The notes beneath the pieces were generated by a model. That model saw only the letters and a list, made by a program, of their open reading frames with translations. It ran no database searches and was not told the origin of the DNA. This document shows positions 1 to 8,775 of a DNA stretch of 53,869 nucleotides, piece by piece. The translations under genes were made by a program, and so were the position numbers. This DNA is from an uncultured Bacilli bacterium. Lineage in GTDB: Bacteria; Bacillota_I; Bacilli_A; RFN20; CAG-826. The stretch lies in NCBI GenBank assembly GCA_944358895.1, contig CALVSB010000009.1, positions 1 through 53,869 of the forward strand, read 5' to 3'. Each line of letters begins with the position of its first letter. Positions within the stretch are counted from its first letter, which is position 1.

Positions 1-16
1 GAGAGGAGAAACTATT

Positions 17-151
17 TTGAACCAGGAACAGACGAATATTACAACAGGAAAGCAAATACGTCATCTGCGAACACAAAGGGCCGGGTTTGTCTCAAACGTG
101 GCTTTTCTCTCTTTGAAGGGGCTTTTGCGGGCCCCTTTTTGCATTCTTTAA
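17..151 (+). pseudogene. Possible relic of an XRE-type HTH gene start
   Basis: A 44-codon frame starts at a TTG at position 17, eight bases after a good ribosome-binding sequence (gagaggaga, 1-9). Its first ~25 residues contain GKQIRHLRTQR, which resembles the start of many XRE helix-turn-helix regulators. After that the similarity stops and the frame runs through a terminator hairpin. The resemblance is short. It could be a truncated gene or chance, and position 1 is a window edge. Confidence 0.2.
116..140 (+). terminator. Rho-independent terminator
   Basis: AAGGGGC (116-122) pairs with GCCCCTT (131-137) around an eight-base loop, followed by a run of T. It would end transcription entering from the left edge, before the lipoprotein promoter. 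Confidence 0.65.
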
Positions 152-172
152 GCAAGTGAAAACACAATTTCC

Positions 173-200
173 TTGACAATAGGCCGATCGGACTTAGTTT
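173..200 (+). promoter_or_regulatory. Sigma-A-like promoter of the lipoprotein gene
   Basis: A perfect TTGACA at 173-178 is followed after 16 bases by TAGTTT (195-200), a weak -10. The ribosome-binding site of the gene follows at about 218-224. Confidence 0.45.
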
Positions 201-232
201 GGACGCAAATCTTCATTGAAAGGAGAACGCAC

Positions 233-2149
233 ATGAAGAAAATCATTAGTCTAGCTTTGCCGCTGGCAGCCGCCTTGATCCTCGCCTCTTGCGGGGATGA
301 GCTGCCGCCTCTCTCTTCTGAAGGTTGGAGCTCGCTCGAGGATAGTTCCCTCGTCTCGTCAGGCAGCGAAATCCACGAGGCCGTGAGCTCAAGCGAATCC
401 TCGAAAGTCGAAGGAGGGGAGGAGACTTCGAGCTCGACCCCAATCGAAGCCGCCCCGACCCAGGCGGACATCGCGAAGGTGTCCTTCAAGGCCCTGCCTG
501 ACCTCGAGGTGGCTTCGGAAATCGACCTGGCCGACTATCTCCTTCTCGAGACATCCGACGGGAAAGAAGTTCCGGCCGCTTCGCTATTGGCCTTCGACCT
601 CGCGACCTACGAGGAAGACGACGTCGGGACGGCCTATGCCCTCGATGCCGAGCATCCTCTCGTCGTGACGGCTGCCCAGATGGGAACGACGACCCTCACC
701 ATCAGCTTCGAAGGGGCGGGCGGAACGACCCTTACCGCCAGCGCGACCCTCAACATCGTCGAAAATGCGGCGATCGGGGCCTATATGGAAGTCCTTGGCA
801 CGGTGAAAGACACCTTCCGGGCCGCACTCGATCCCTACGTCGGGGTCCGGACGCCCGATTACGCGGCCATCGACACCGAAGGGCAAGTCGTCCTCGGGGA
901 CGGGAAGCTTTACCGCTTCACCGTCGATGACCTCGCGACCGGCGAAGGCTTCGCTGTCTTGGCCCCGGCTATCGAGGAAAGCGGGGAGGAAGCCTTGGCC
1001 CTAGCCATGCCGGAAGTCGGCATCGGGGCCGGGGACATCGTCTATGACCCGAGCTTCGAAGATCTCGGCGGCTCTTACTACCTGAGCGGCGACCCGGTTG
1101 ACGAAGTGATGGCTAGCCTCGGGCTGAACGGCCTTCTCACTATGGCCGACGGCTACTATTTCCCGGTGGCCCTCGTCCTCAAAAACGTGACGGAAGCGGA
1201 GATCGACCTCGTTCCGGTTCTCATGAACTACGTCGACGGCTCCCTCGTTTACGTAAACGACCTCATCATCACCGAGATCGGCACGGCGGCTCTCCCTTAC
1301 GTCGAGGAATACATCGAAAGCGGCAAGATCCCGGTCGCTGATGCCGGACCTCTCGGCGACGCCATCCTCGAAGCGGCCGAAGGGCTCAACTACACGATCA
1401 GGGCCTCCGGTGCCTTCTACGAAGATGGGACCGATACCCTCATCGCGGATGCCGACCTTCCTTCCTATTCGGACCTTTCCGATTTCTATGCGGCCGGAAA
1501 GCTGGAACGTCAGATGCTTTTCACTTCCGACGGCATGTACGTCGAATCCTGCATGTACGACGAATACTACGGCAACTTCACCCCGTCGAACTACGGCTAT
1601 CTGAACCATGTGGACGGCTATGTCTGCAACTTCACGATGGAAGACGGGGTCGCCGTGATGGGCTCGAAGGACGAAGACCCCTATTTCGGGACGACGGAAG
1701 CGCCCTTCTACGATACCTACGGCGGCAACCTTTCGGCCGTGACCCTCGAATCGATCGAGGGGGCTGGGCTCACGCCGGATGAGGAAGATCCAAATCTCTA
1801 TCACTATGTCTATGCGAACGACATCAACGCGACCGGGGACTACTGGTACGACATGTCCTTCGGCTCCTTCTTTATGGAACCCCTCTACGGCGACATGCTC
1901 AGCCTCTATCTCGACGATAGCCAAGGCAGAGCGATGATGTGGGATATGACGATGGACCTCCGCCTCGAGGAGGACGGGAGCATCTCCTTCGAGATCGTCC
2001 TCCCGACTCCGATCGACGAAACGACGACCGTCGACCTCGTGATCGACGGCTCGATCTCCGACATCGGGACGACGGTCATCCCGGGGCTCTCCGACATCCT
2101 CGACGACGAACCAGAGCCTTCCGATCCCTGGGGCGGCTGGTACTACTAA
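233..2149 (+). CDS. Large secreted lipoprotein of unknown function
   Basis: The function is not recognised. The start at 233 is chosen because AAAGGAG lies just upstream and because the protein then begins with a lipoprotein signal peptide (MKKIISLALPLAAALILASC, lipobox LASC). That gives 638 residues; an in-frame start at 173 would add an unlikely tail. The lipid anchor is followed by a Ser/Glu-rich linker of about 60 residues, then an Ig-like beta segment (about residues 70-170). After it comes a long acidic, aromatic-rich region with many Asp, Tyr and Gly. No catalytic motif was seen. It is a single gene between its own promoter and a strong terminator. It was probably exported and tethered to the outer face of the membrane, perhaps as a surface or binding protein. 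Confidence 0.85.
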   Translation: MKKIISLALPLAAALILASCGDELPPLSSEGWSSLEDSSLVSSGSEIHEAVSSSESSKVEGGEETSSSTPIEAAPTQADIAKVSFKALPDLEVASEIDLADYLLLETSDGKEVPAASLLAFDLATYEEDDVGTAYALDAEHPLVVTAAQMGTTTLTISFEGAGGTTLTASATLNIVENAAIGAYMEVLGTVKDTFRAALDPYVGVRTPDYAAIDTEGQVVLGDGKLYRFTVDDLATGEGFAVLAPAIEESGEEALALAMPEVGIGAGDIVYDPSFEDLGGSYYLSGDPVDEVMASLGLNGLLTMADGYYFPVALVLKNVTEAEIDLVPVLMNYVDGSLVYVNDLIITEIGTAALPYVEEYIESGKIPVADAGPLGDAILEAAEGLNYTIRASGAFYEDGTDTLIADADLPSYSDLSDFYAAGKLERQMLFTSDGMYVESCMYDEYYGNFTPSNYGYLNHVDGYVCNFTMEDGVAVMGSKDEDPYFGTTEAPFYDTYGGNLSAVTLESIEGAGLTPDEEDPNLYHYVYANDINATGDYWYDMSFGSFFMEPLYGDMLSLYLDDSQGRAMMWDMTMDLRLEEDGSISFEIVLPTPIDETTTVDLVIDGSISDIGTTVIPGLSDILDDEPEPSDPWGGWYY

Positions 2150-2156
2150 GCGACGA

Positions 2157-2182
2157 GGGCCGGCCCGAGGCCGGCCTTTTTC
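2157..2182 (+). terminator. Rho-independent terminator after the lipoprotein gene
   Basis: GGCCGGCC (2158-2165), loop CGA, GGCCGGCC (2169-2176), then TTTTTCC. A second small hairpin, AGAAGCC/GGCTTCT (2201-2217), follows without a T-run. Confidence 0.8.
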
Positions 2183-2235
2183 CTTGCGTCTATATCAAGA
2201 AGAAGCCTTAGGCTTCTAGTTTCCCCATAAGTGGG

Positions 2236-2252
2236 TAAAATAGCCTCCGGAG
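2236..2252 (+). promoter_or_regulatory. Possible -10 box and ribosome-binding site of tyrS
   Basis: TAAAAT at 2236-2241 resembles a -10 box, and GGAG at 2249-2252 lies seven bases before the tyrS ATG. No convincing -35 box was found. The 110-base gap shows no T-box motif. Confidence 0.35.
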
Positions 2253-2259
2253 AACAAAC

Positions 2260-3510
2260 ATGGACAATATCTACGAAGAACTCAAGGCCCGGGGACTCAT
2301 CGAGCAGTTCTCGAACGAGGAGAAGGTCAAGGAACTCCTCTCGACCCCGACGGCCATCTACTGCGGCTTCGATCCGAGCGCGGCCAGCATGCACCTCGGG
2401 AATTACGTGATGATTTCCCTTCTCATGCGCCTTCAGAAGGCCGGGCACAAGATCATCGCCGTCGTCGGCGGGGCGACCGGGATGATCGGCGACCCCTCGG
2501 GCAAGAGCAAGGAACGGAACCTCCAGACTAAGGAGAAGCTCTTTGCCAACACGGAGAGCATCCGCCGTCAGCTCGAGCGCTTCCTCGACCTGAGCGACCC
2601 CAATAAAGGCGAACTCCTCAACAACTACGACTGGATCGCCCCGATGAGCGTCCTCGACTTCCTGCGCGACTACGGGAAGTTCTTCCCGATCAACTACATG
2701 CTGAGCAAGGAAATCGTCGCCTCGCGCCTCGAGGCCGGTATTTCCTTCACCGAGTTCACCTACCAGATCCTCCAGTCGATCGACTTCTACCTCCTCAACC
2801 GCGACAAGGGCGTGAGCATCCAAATCGGCGGGAACGACCAGTGGGGGAACCTTACCTCCGGCCTCGAGCTCATCCGAAAGCTGAACGGCGAAAACGCGAA
2901 GGCCGAGGTCATGACGGCCCACCTCATCACCCGGAGCGACGGCAAGAAGTTCGGCAAAAGCGAGGACGGGGCCCTCTTCCTCGACCCGGAACTGACCTCG
3001 CCTTACCAGCTCTACCAGTACTTCATCAATTGCCCGGACGACGACGCCGTCCGTTACCTCAAGGTCTTCACCTTCCTCTCGCTTGAGGAGATCGCCGAGA
3101 TCGAGAAGGAACACCTCGCCAACCCGGGCGCCCGGATTGCCCAGAAGAAGCTGGCCTACGAGGTGACGAAGGACATCCACGGGGAAAAGGAAGCCAACCA
3201 CGCGATTGAGATGTCGAACGCCCTCTTCAACGGGAACGTGGCCGGCCTCGGGGAGAAAGACATCGAAATCCTCCTCGGCTCCCTCAAGAAGAAGGTCGAG
3301 CCGGGCATTAGCCTCGTCGACCTCCTCATCGCCGTCGGGGCCGCTCCGAGCAAGACCCAAGCCCGGACTTTCGTGAGCCAGGGCTCGGTGAGCGTCAATG
3401 GCGAAAAAGCGACCGATCCGGCCAAGGTTTACGGGGAAAACGAGGCTTTGCACGGCAAATACCTCATCGTCCGCCGCGGCAAGAAGAACTACTATCTCGG
3501 CGCTTTCTAG
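2260..3510 (+). CDS. tyrS: Tyrosyl-tRNA synthetase
   Basis: Class I aminoacyl-tRNA synthetase that charges tRNA-Tyr with tyrosine in the cytoplasm. The protein has 416 residues, the usual TyrS length. The HIGH-type signature appears as HLGNY near residue 47, and the KMSKS-type signature as KFGKS near residue 229. GGNDQWGN, typical of the tyrosine-binding pocket, lies in the middle. The last ~70 residues form an S4-like RNA-binding domain (SKTQARTFVSQGSVSVNG). It has its own ribosome-binding site and stands alone. In Bacillus tyrS lies next to rpsD; here 12 kb of accessory genes separate them. Confidence 0.97.
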   Translation: MDNIYEELKARGLIEQFSNEEKVKELLSTPTAIYCGFDPSAASMHLGNYVMISLLMRLQKAGHKIIAVVGGATGMIGDPSGKSKERNLQTKEKLFANTESIRRQLERFLDLSDPNKGELLNNYDWIAPMSVLDFLRDYGKFFPINYMLSKEIVASRLEAGISFTEFTYQILQSIDFYLLNRDKGVSIQIGGNDQWGNLTSGLELIRKLNGENAKAEVMTAHLITRSDGKKFGKSEDGALFLDPELTSPYQLYQYFINCPDDDAVRYLKVFTFLSLEEIAEIEKEHLANPGARIAQKKLAYEVTKDIHGEKEANHAIEMSNALFNGNVAGLGEKDIEILLGSLKKKVEPGISLVDLLIAVGAAPSKTQARTFVSQGSVSVNGEKATDPAKVYGENEALHGKYLIVRRGKKNYYLGAF

Positions 3511-3581
3511 CAGTTGCCAGCTACGGCCCAAGGGACGCTAAGCTTACTCCCTGAAGCCAAAAGGCATTCCAAAAAGAAACG

Positions 3582-3617
3582 GCCTCCGGTTACACTGAAA
3601 CAACCGGAGGCTTTTTC
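3582..3617 (+). terminator. Rho-independent terminator after tyrS
   Basis: GCCTCCGGTT (3582-3591) pairs perfectly with AACCGGAGGC (3602-3611), followed by TTTTT. Confidence 0.85.
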
Positions 3618-3619
3618 CT

Positions 3620-3930
3620 ATGAGCAAGCACTTGATCGATGACGCGACCCTTGAAGCCCTGAAGGCCAATCCCTTTGTCGAGCGGGCCGCTGAGGAAAGA
3701 GTTAAGTTTACCCCATCGTTCATCGAATTCGTCCTCATGTAATGCCTCGAAGCCAAAAGGAACCCGATGTTCATCTTTATCGAAGTCTGACTCTCGGTCG
3801 GTCTTCATCCGTCCAAACTGCCTTCGAGGCCATGGGCAAGGTTCAAAGGCTGGGACCTGAATATAAGGGCAAAGCCGGAGTCTTTGTAATCTACCGACAA
3901 GTCCATGCCTTTCTTAAACCCCAAGAAGAA
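3620..3930 (+). pseudogene. Decayed IS-associated HTH (orfA-like) gene
   Basis: An ATG at 3620 opens a 40-codon frame (MSKHLIDDATLEALKANPF...) that stops at TAA 3740. The same frame continues sensibly after the stop (CLEAKRNPMFIFIEV), meets TGA at 3788, and then similarity seems to resume in another frame (LGRSSSVQTAFEAMGKVQ). From memory of the family, this order resembles small helix-turn-helix proteins carried with IS3-type elements in gut Firmicutes. Two stops and a probable frameshift make it a dead gene. No orfB or terminal inverted repeats were seen nearby. The family assignment is inference; the interrupted frame is visible in the sequence. Confidence 0.5.
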
Positions 3931-3941
3931 AAAAAAGAAAT

Positions 3942-3964
3942 AAGGGCCTTTTGCGGCCCCTTTT
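3942..3964. terminator. Bidirectional terminator between pseudogene and ABC operon
   Basis: AAGGGCC (3942-3948) and GGCCCCTT (3955-3962) form a hairpin with one bulge. It has T-runs on the plus side and, on the minus strand, a long T-rich stretch. It probably ends the minus-strand ABC operon. Confidence 0.6.
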
Positions 3965-3989
3965 CATCTTTTGACAGTTTATGGCAGCG

Positions 3990-5972
3990 TTATTTCCGCT
4001 TCCACAGGAAGGACGAAAGGAGACGGATGAGGAGCGGGATGAGCAAAGTCAAGGCCCAAAGGGAATAGGCGGCAAAGGCGACGATGGGGATTCCTTCGTA
4101 GGCAGATAGGCCCATCGCCTGGGCGTAGCTTCCGCCATAGGAAAGAGGAAGGAAAAGGGTGTCGGATACCATGATGGCCAAGGGATAAAGGGAAGAAGCG
4201 AGGAGGAGAGCCAAGAGGAAGGGGAGGAGGGAGGAAAGGGCGAGGTCGGTTTGCCCGCCGCCGAGCATGAAGAGGAAGCGGGCGGCAGCCCTTTGCCCCC
4301 TTGCCTCGTGCCGGGCTTCAAGGACCGGCCATAAAGACAGGGCGAGGAGGCCCGCGGCGGCAAAGGAGAGGATTCCCCACCCGATCGGCTCGGCCTTTCC
4401 ATAGGGCGAGGGAAGAACGCCGAAGGGAAGCCCTTTGCCGTCCTCGATCGATTTGAGAGCTTCCTCTTTTCCCAAGAGGGCGAGGTCGGCCCCTTCTTCC
4501 GTCTCCTGCCGGTAGAAGGTGAGGTAGCTTTCGTAGGAGGCAGGGTCGAGGCGGAAAAAGGCGTCCGGGCTTCTTCCTTCCGAAGCGAAAGCAAGGGACG
4601 CGCTTTCCCCTTCGATGGTTACTCGGCTAGTCCCGAGCGAAAGGGGGAAAAGCGGCCCTTGGGCCGTCTCGTCCCGGACAGGAACGACGAAGGCCGCGGC
4701 GGGCGCGGGCTTCAAAGAGCCGGCGTTTCCCCGCAAATAGAAACCGTATCCCCGCCACGAAAGGAAGGGGTAGCCGTCGAAATATCCCTCGAAGGCCCCG
4801 CCTCCGATGAGCTCCCGGTAAGAAGCGAGGGGCACGGCGATCCCGCTCGCCCTTTCCCTCGCTTTGCTGGCCCAAACGGCATTGTCGAGGGCCAGGTCGG
4901 GCTCCCTCTTTTCGTAGGTGTGGCTTCCGAGGCGAAGGACGCCCCCGGTTTCGCCCCAAGCGAGTGAGCTTCCTTCGAGAACGGCGTAGCTATCTTCCTC
5001 GAGGCTCGCCGAGCCGACGAGGAAGAAACGACTGGCGGAATATTCGTTCCACCCTTCCGAAAGGCGAAGGTCGCTTTCGATGGGCTCGCCCTTCGAAGCA
5101 AGGGCCACGGTGGCAAAGGGATCGGCCCCTACGGCGGCTTTCGCGGAAAAGACGGTCCCGGGATCGGCGAGAAGCGAGAGCCCAATAAGGAAGAGGAAGG
5201 CGAAAAGGAAGGGCGCGGCCAAGGAAAGGGCACTTTTCCATGGCCTGCCCTTGAAGCCCATGAAGAAGGCGAGAACCCGCCTTCGGAGGAAGCCTTTTGC
5301 CTCTTTGAGGGGTAGGGAGTCCCCCGAAGCCTCTACCGATCCGCTCATCTTAAGGGAAGGAACGAGAAGCCGCGGGGCCTCGGGGAGCATGGAAGGCTCG
5401 TTGTTCGCGATGACGATGAGCCGGTTTCGGCTTTCCCGCTTTAGGATTTTTTCCAGACGGTGCTTTCGTTCCTGGTCGAGGAAGGCAAAAGGCTCGTCGA
5501 GGAAGAGAAGCGGGGTATCCCGGGCCAATAGAAGCGAGAGGAAAGAGGCAGCCAGTTCGCCGCTCGAGAGGGAAGAGAACCTCTGGGAAGCGATCTCGAA
5601 GCCGAGTTCCCGGAGAAAGGAACGGCCTTTCCTCTCGTCGGCCCCGAGGGTCTTCGCCGCATAGGAATAGCTTCCGGCGAGATAGGCCGAGGCTTCTTCC
5701 GAATAGAGGGACAGGCTCGAGGCGAGAAAGCGAGAACGTTCCTCCTTTGCTAGGCGCGACAAGTCTTGCCCGAGGAGGGAAACGCGGCCGCCCGAAGGGG
5801 CTCGCTCCCCCGAGAAGACTTGAAGGAGGCTGCTCTTGCCCGAGCCGGATGGGCCTTCCAGAATGAAAAGCCCCGTCCCAAGGGCCAGGGAAAAAGGGCC
5901 GAGGCTTCGCCCGTCCCCGAGGTCCAAAGAAAGGCCATCGGCTTTCAGAAGCAGGGGATCCTTCTTCTCCAT
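3990..5972 (-). CDS. ABC transporter ATPase-permease fusion, degenerate ATPase
   Basis: 660 residues. An N-terminal ABC ATPase has Walker A GPSGSGKSS (about 40-48), signature LSSGE (135-139) and Walker B LLFLDEP (155-161). A first membrane helix at about 246-268 is followed by a ~240-residue extracytoplasmic part and a hydrophobic C-terminal bundle. This is the MacB-like layout (ATPase, one helix, outer domain, three helices), which in known members transmits force across the membrane rather than forming a pore. The switch histidine is missing: the position reads IANNEP, and no clear Q-loop glutamine is visible. This subunit may therefore be the weak half of a heterodimer with the gene just upstream (2-base gap). 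The substrate is unknown. Confidence 0.85.
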   Translation of the reverse strand: MEKKDPLLLKADGLSLDLGDGRSLGPFSLALGTGLFILEGPSGSGKSSLLQVFSGERAPSGGRVSLLGQDLSRLAKEERSRFLASSLSLYSEEASAYLAGSYSYAAKTLGADERKGRSFLRELGFEIASQRFSSLSSGELAASFLSLLLARDTPLLFLDEPFAFLDQERKHRLEKILKRESRNRLIVIANNEPSMLPEAPRLLVPSLKMSGSVEASGDSLPLKEAKGFLRRRVLAFFMGFKGRPWKSALSLAAPFLFAFLFLIGLSLLADPGTVFSAKAAVGADPFATVALASKGEPIESDLRLSEGWNEYSASRFFLVGSASLEEDSYAVLEGSSLAWGETGGVLRLGSHTYEKREPDLALDNAVWASKARERASGIAVPLASYRELIGGGAFEGYFDGYPFLSWRGYGFYLRGNAGSLKPAPAAAFVVPVRDETAQGPLFPLSLGTSRVTIEGESASLAFASEGRSPDAFFRLDPASYESYLTFYRQETEEGADLALLGKEEALKSIEDGKGLPFGVLPSPYGKAEPIGWGILSFAAAGLLALSLWPVLEARHEARGQRAAARFLFMLGGGQTDLALSSLLPFLLALLLASSLYPLAIMVSDTLFLPLSYGGSYAQAMGLSAYEGIPIVAFAAYSLWALTLLIPLLIRLLSSFLWKRK

Positions 5973-5974
5973 CG

Positions 5975-7900
5975 TCAGCTTGGGCGATCGAAGCGCCTTC
6001 CTTTCTTCGTCGCCAGGATGGCTATTAGGAAGGCGGCTAATAAGACGGCCGCCGGAATGAGGAAGGAGACGAGGGAAAGGGGATTGAAGAAGGCGGTGGA
6101 ACCGTGGAAAAGCACAAAGGAAGATTGATAGGCCCCGTTCATGATTGCCACGATGATAGATGACAAGGCTCCACTGAGGGCCAAGGAAAGGAAAGACGCT
6201 ACCGCGAAAAGGAAAGCAAGTGAGAGGGAAAGAGAGAGGCGCCTCCCCCCGATGAGGAGATAGGCCCTCAGTTCCGGCCGGGCCAAGACGACGGAAAGAA
6301 GGGCTAGGAAAAGAGGGAAGACGAAAGAGGACCCGAGGAGGACAAGCCCTGAACTGACGCCGGCCTTGTTCATGTAGCGTTCCTCATAGTCCCCTAGATC
6401 TTTGCCGAGGGAGGAATACCCCGGGCAGAAGTCCTTGCCCTCGTCGTCGATCACCTTGTAGGCCTGAAAAATAATTGGCAGGCGGTAGCTCTCATCGCTG
6501 AAGGATAGGGACCGGGCCTTTTCCGAGGGTAGGAAGACCGGCAGTCCTTCCCGCCAGTTTTCATTGTCGATCGGCCCGGCCAAAAGGCCTTGGGTTTTGA
6601 AAAGGTAGGCAAAGTTGTCAAAAGGCTCAGGCAGTTTTTCCGCGATGGGCAAGGAAGGTAGGCTTCCCTTGTAGAAGCCGACGCAGCGGAAACTCCCTTC
6701 GAGCACATTAACCGTCGAGCCGATGAGCAGTTTCTTCGCTTTTTCTTCGCTTACCCCCTGCGCCTTGGCGAGGTGGGAGAGATAGTAAGGATAGGAAGTA
6801 GACGGGAGGAGGCAATCCGACCAGATGGCGGGGTAGGAGAAGGTTACTCCTAGCTCGGAGGCGATATCATCGTCGAGTTTGATGCCGTACTCCTCGAAGG
6901 AGGCCTCGCTTTCGGCATAATAAGGACCTTGAAGCGCCGTCCCGAAGGCCAACGAATCGTTGTCTGGGTCGATCACCGTATCGAGCCCGAACCACGAGGG
7001 CGAAGTCCTGAAAACGTCATTCCCAACCCGGCCTTTGGCCTCCGCGGAATCGACAATGACGTAAGGGGAAGCTTCGCGATATTGGTCAACCAAAACTGAG
7101 GCGAGCGACCATTCATTGAGGTCTTGGTAATAGTTCAGGAGCGAGAGGCTAGCGGTAATAAGGGGCGTTGAGACGAGGAAAAAGGCCAAAAGGGCCTTGG
7201 CAAAGGTAACGAAGAGAAAACTCCGGGCCCAAGGCAAGGGACGTTTTTCTTCCTCTGCAGGTATTGCCTTCGGAAGCGGAGCGGAGGTCACTTCGGCCCG
7301 GCCGCCCGAGAGGAAGATGATTCCTTTGCCTTCCTCTTTCCGGTGGGACGCGGAAATGACCAGGCGCCTTTCCCCTTCTTTTTCCAAGATGGCCTCGATG
7401 CGCTCGCCGGTCGCTTCGTCGAGGTGGGAGTCGAGTTCGTCGATTAGGAGGAGCGAGGGATCCTTGCTGAGGGCCATGGCAAGGGAGAGGCGGGCTTTCT
7501 CGCCGTCGGAAAGGGTCAGGGCTTCCTGATTTTCCTTTCCCTCGAGGCCGACACGGCCAAGAAGGGCAAGGGCGCGTTCGCGCCCTTTCTTCCCTAGGAG
7601 CAAAAGGAGATTTTCCAAGGGTGTTTTGCTGGCGAAAAAGGCGGGAGAGGAAGTGACGAGCGAGGAAGCTTTGGCCAAAGAGGAAGGGCCGGCCTTCCTT
7701 CCTTTTAGGAAGATGGTTCCCTTCTGGATCTTCAGATGGCCCGAAAGAATCCCCAGGAGGGTCGACTTCCCCGAGCCGTTGGCCCCTTTGAGGGAGTAGT
7801 AGCCTCGGGCGGGCAGCTCCAAATCAAGGCCTAAAAATATCTCTTTTCCCTCGACGCCGAAGGAAATCGAGGAGGCTTTGAGAAAACAAGCTGGTTCCAT
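5975..7900 (-). CDS. ABC transporter ATPase-permease fusion, MacB-like layout
   Basis: 641 residues, with the same order as its downstream partner: ATPase, one helix, large outer domain, C-terminal helices. Walker A GANGSGKST is at 39-47, signature LSDGE at 130-134, Walker B LLLIDE at about 150-155, and the switch histidine is present (SASHR, about 186). Helix 1 spans about 228-256; three hydrophobic stretches lie between about 515 and 630. It probably forms a heterodimer with the 3990-5972 protein and is its more competent ATPase. It starts 5 bases after the secreted-protein gene and ends 2 bases before its partner, so the three are almost certainly one operon. Export, extraction from the membrane or lipid-linked transport are all possible. 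Confidence 0.87.
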   Translation of the reverse strand: MEPACFLKASSISFGVEGKEIFLGLDLELPARGYYSLKGANGSGKSTLLGILSGHLKIQKGTIFLKGRKAGPSSLAKASSLVTSSPAFFASKTPLENLLLLLGKKGRERALALLGRVGLEGKENQEALTLSDGEKARLSLAMALSKDPSLLLIDELDSHLDEATGERIEAILEKEGERRLVISASHRKEEGKGIIFLSGGRAEVTSAPLPKAIPAEEEKRPLPWARSFLFVTFAKALLAFFLVSTPLITASLSLLNYYQDLNEWSLASVLVDQYREASPYVIVDSAEAKGRVGNDVFRTSPSWFGLDTVIDPDNDSLAFGTALQGPYYAESEASFEEYGIKLDDDIASELGVTFSYPAIWSDCLLPSTSYPYYLSHLAKAQGVSEEKAKKLLIGSTVNVLEGSFRCVGFYKGSLPSLPIAEKLPEPFDNFAYLFKTQGLLAGPIDNENWREGLPVFLPSEKARSLSFSDESYRLPIIFQAYKVIDDEGKDFCPGYSSLGKDLGDYEERYMNKAGVSSGLVLLGSSFVFPLFLALLSVVLARPELRAYLLIGGRRLSLSLSLAFLFAVASFLSLALSGALSSIIVAIMNGAYQSSFVLFHGSTAFFNPLSLVSFLIPAAVLLAAFLIAILATKKGRRFDRPS

Positions 7901-7905
7901 AGTTA

Positions 7906-8721
7906 TCAGTTCGGGGTTGAAAACCGGAATGATGGGTAGGCATCAAGCACCACATTTCCGCCGGATGTTTCCATCGTTGACGTAACGCGGAAAGACACGC
8001 CGTTTGTTCCGCCTCTCCAAGTTGAATCGTCATCTAACTCAAAAAAGTAGTAATAATCGGCTAAATAATACATATGCTCTATAGGGCTTTGGAAAATATG
8101 AGCCCAGATGAATGGATTATCATATCCTTGGTTTGCACTAAGTACTCCGGTTGACAGAACAGGTTCTTCTCTACTGACCGTCACCGTTTTTTCGTATTGG
8201 AATGAAAGGACGTTCGAGATGGTTCTTTTTACCGTCAATGACCATCTTAAAATGTCTAGAACCCCCTCCAACTTTGCCTTATTTTCAGTCTCAAGATCCA
8301 AGGTCCAACTAAGACCGATACTACTTGTAATTATCGAAATTCCCGATGATTGGGACGGATAGCCTCTAATGTAGTAGATATTCCCGCCCGTATAGGTAAA
8401 AGAAGTTGGGGAATATGTGTATCTTCTTGGCTCAATTACCGTTTCGCCTCTTCTGAGTGAGACGCCTTCGCCGGCGTTATAGGAAACTTGGACATGGAAA
8501 CACATTAGGTAGCTTTCGGATGTTGCTTTTGCCCCATACAACGTGTAGTTCGTTTGAACTACTTCGCCATACTCGTTCTCCGATGCTTGGGAGGCGGGTG
8601 GGAAATCGACGAGCGCTACGTTCGTCAACACGTCTCCAAGAAGAGAATAGTCGGCCGATGTGGCTTCGAGCCCAATCGTTGAAGCGAGGATGACGGACAA
8701 GACTAGTTGTGCTACTACCAT
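7906..8721 (-). CDS. Exported or membrane-anchored protein, first gene of ABC operon
   Basis: 271 residues, not recognised. A hydrophobic stretch at residues 1-22 (MVVAQLVLSVILASTIGLEA) looks like a signal peptide or an anchor. The rest is polar and rich in Ser, Thr and Tyr, beta-prone, with a single cysteine. The start is set by a very strong AGGAGGTG site at 8727-8734. It is visibly more AT-rich than the housekeeping genes, which hints at horizontal acquisition. It precedes two MacB-like ATPase-permeases, so it may be their substrate, adaptor or sensor. No enzyme motif was seen. Confidence 0.75.
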   Translation of the reverse strand: MVVAQLVLSVILASTIGLEATSADYSLLGDVLTNVALVDFPPASQASENEYGEVVQTNYTLYGAKATSESYLMCFHVQVSYNAGEGVSLRRGETVIEPRRYTYSPTSFTYTGGNIYYIRGYPSQSSGISIITSSIGLSWTLDLETENKAKLEGVLDILRWSLTVKRTISNVLSFQYEKTVTVSREEPVLSTGVLSANQGYDNPFIWAHIFQSPIEHMYYLADYYYFFELDDDSTWRGGTNGVSFRVTSTMETSGGNVVLDAYPSFRFSTPN

Positions 8722-8740
8722 GTTTACACCTCCTATACAA

Positions 8741-8775
8741 AGTATGTATGAAACCGCTTACAATTGCAATGTCAA
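8741..8775 (-). promoter_or_regulatory. Probable promoter of the ABC operon
   Basis: On the minus strand a perfect TTGACA (complement of 8770-8775) lies about 40 bases upstream of the strong ribosome-binding site. The -10 is unclear: TTCATA at 17 bases or CATACA at 19 bases. Confidence 0.4.

Noticed and set aside
2150..2259. A T-box leader for tyrS
   Set aside because: The gap is only 110 bases, half of it a terminator, and lacks the GGTGGNACCGCG motif.
2146..3531. 461-codon open frame opposite tyrS
   Set aside because: Antisense shadow of tyrS with repetitive Glu/Val composition.
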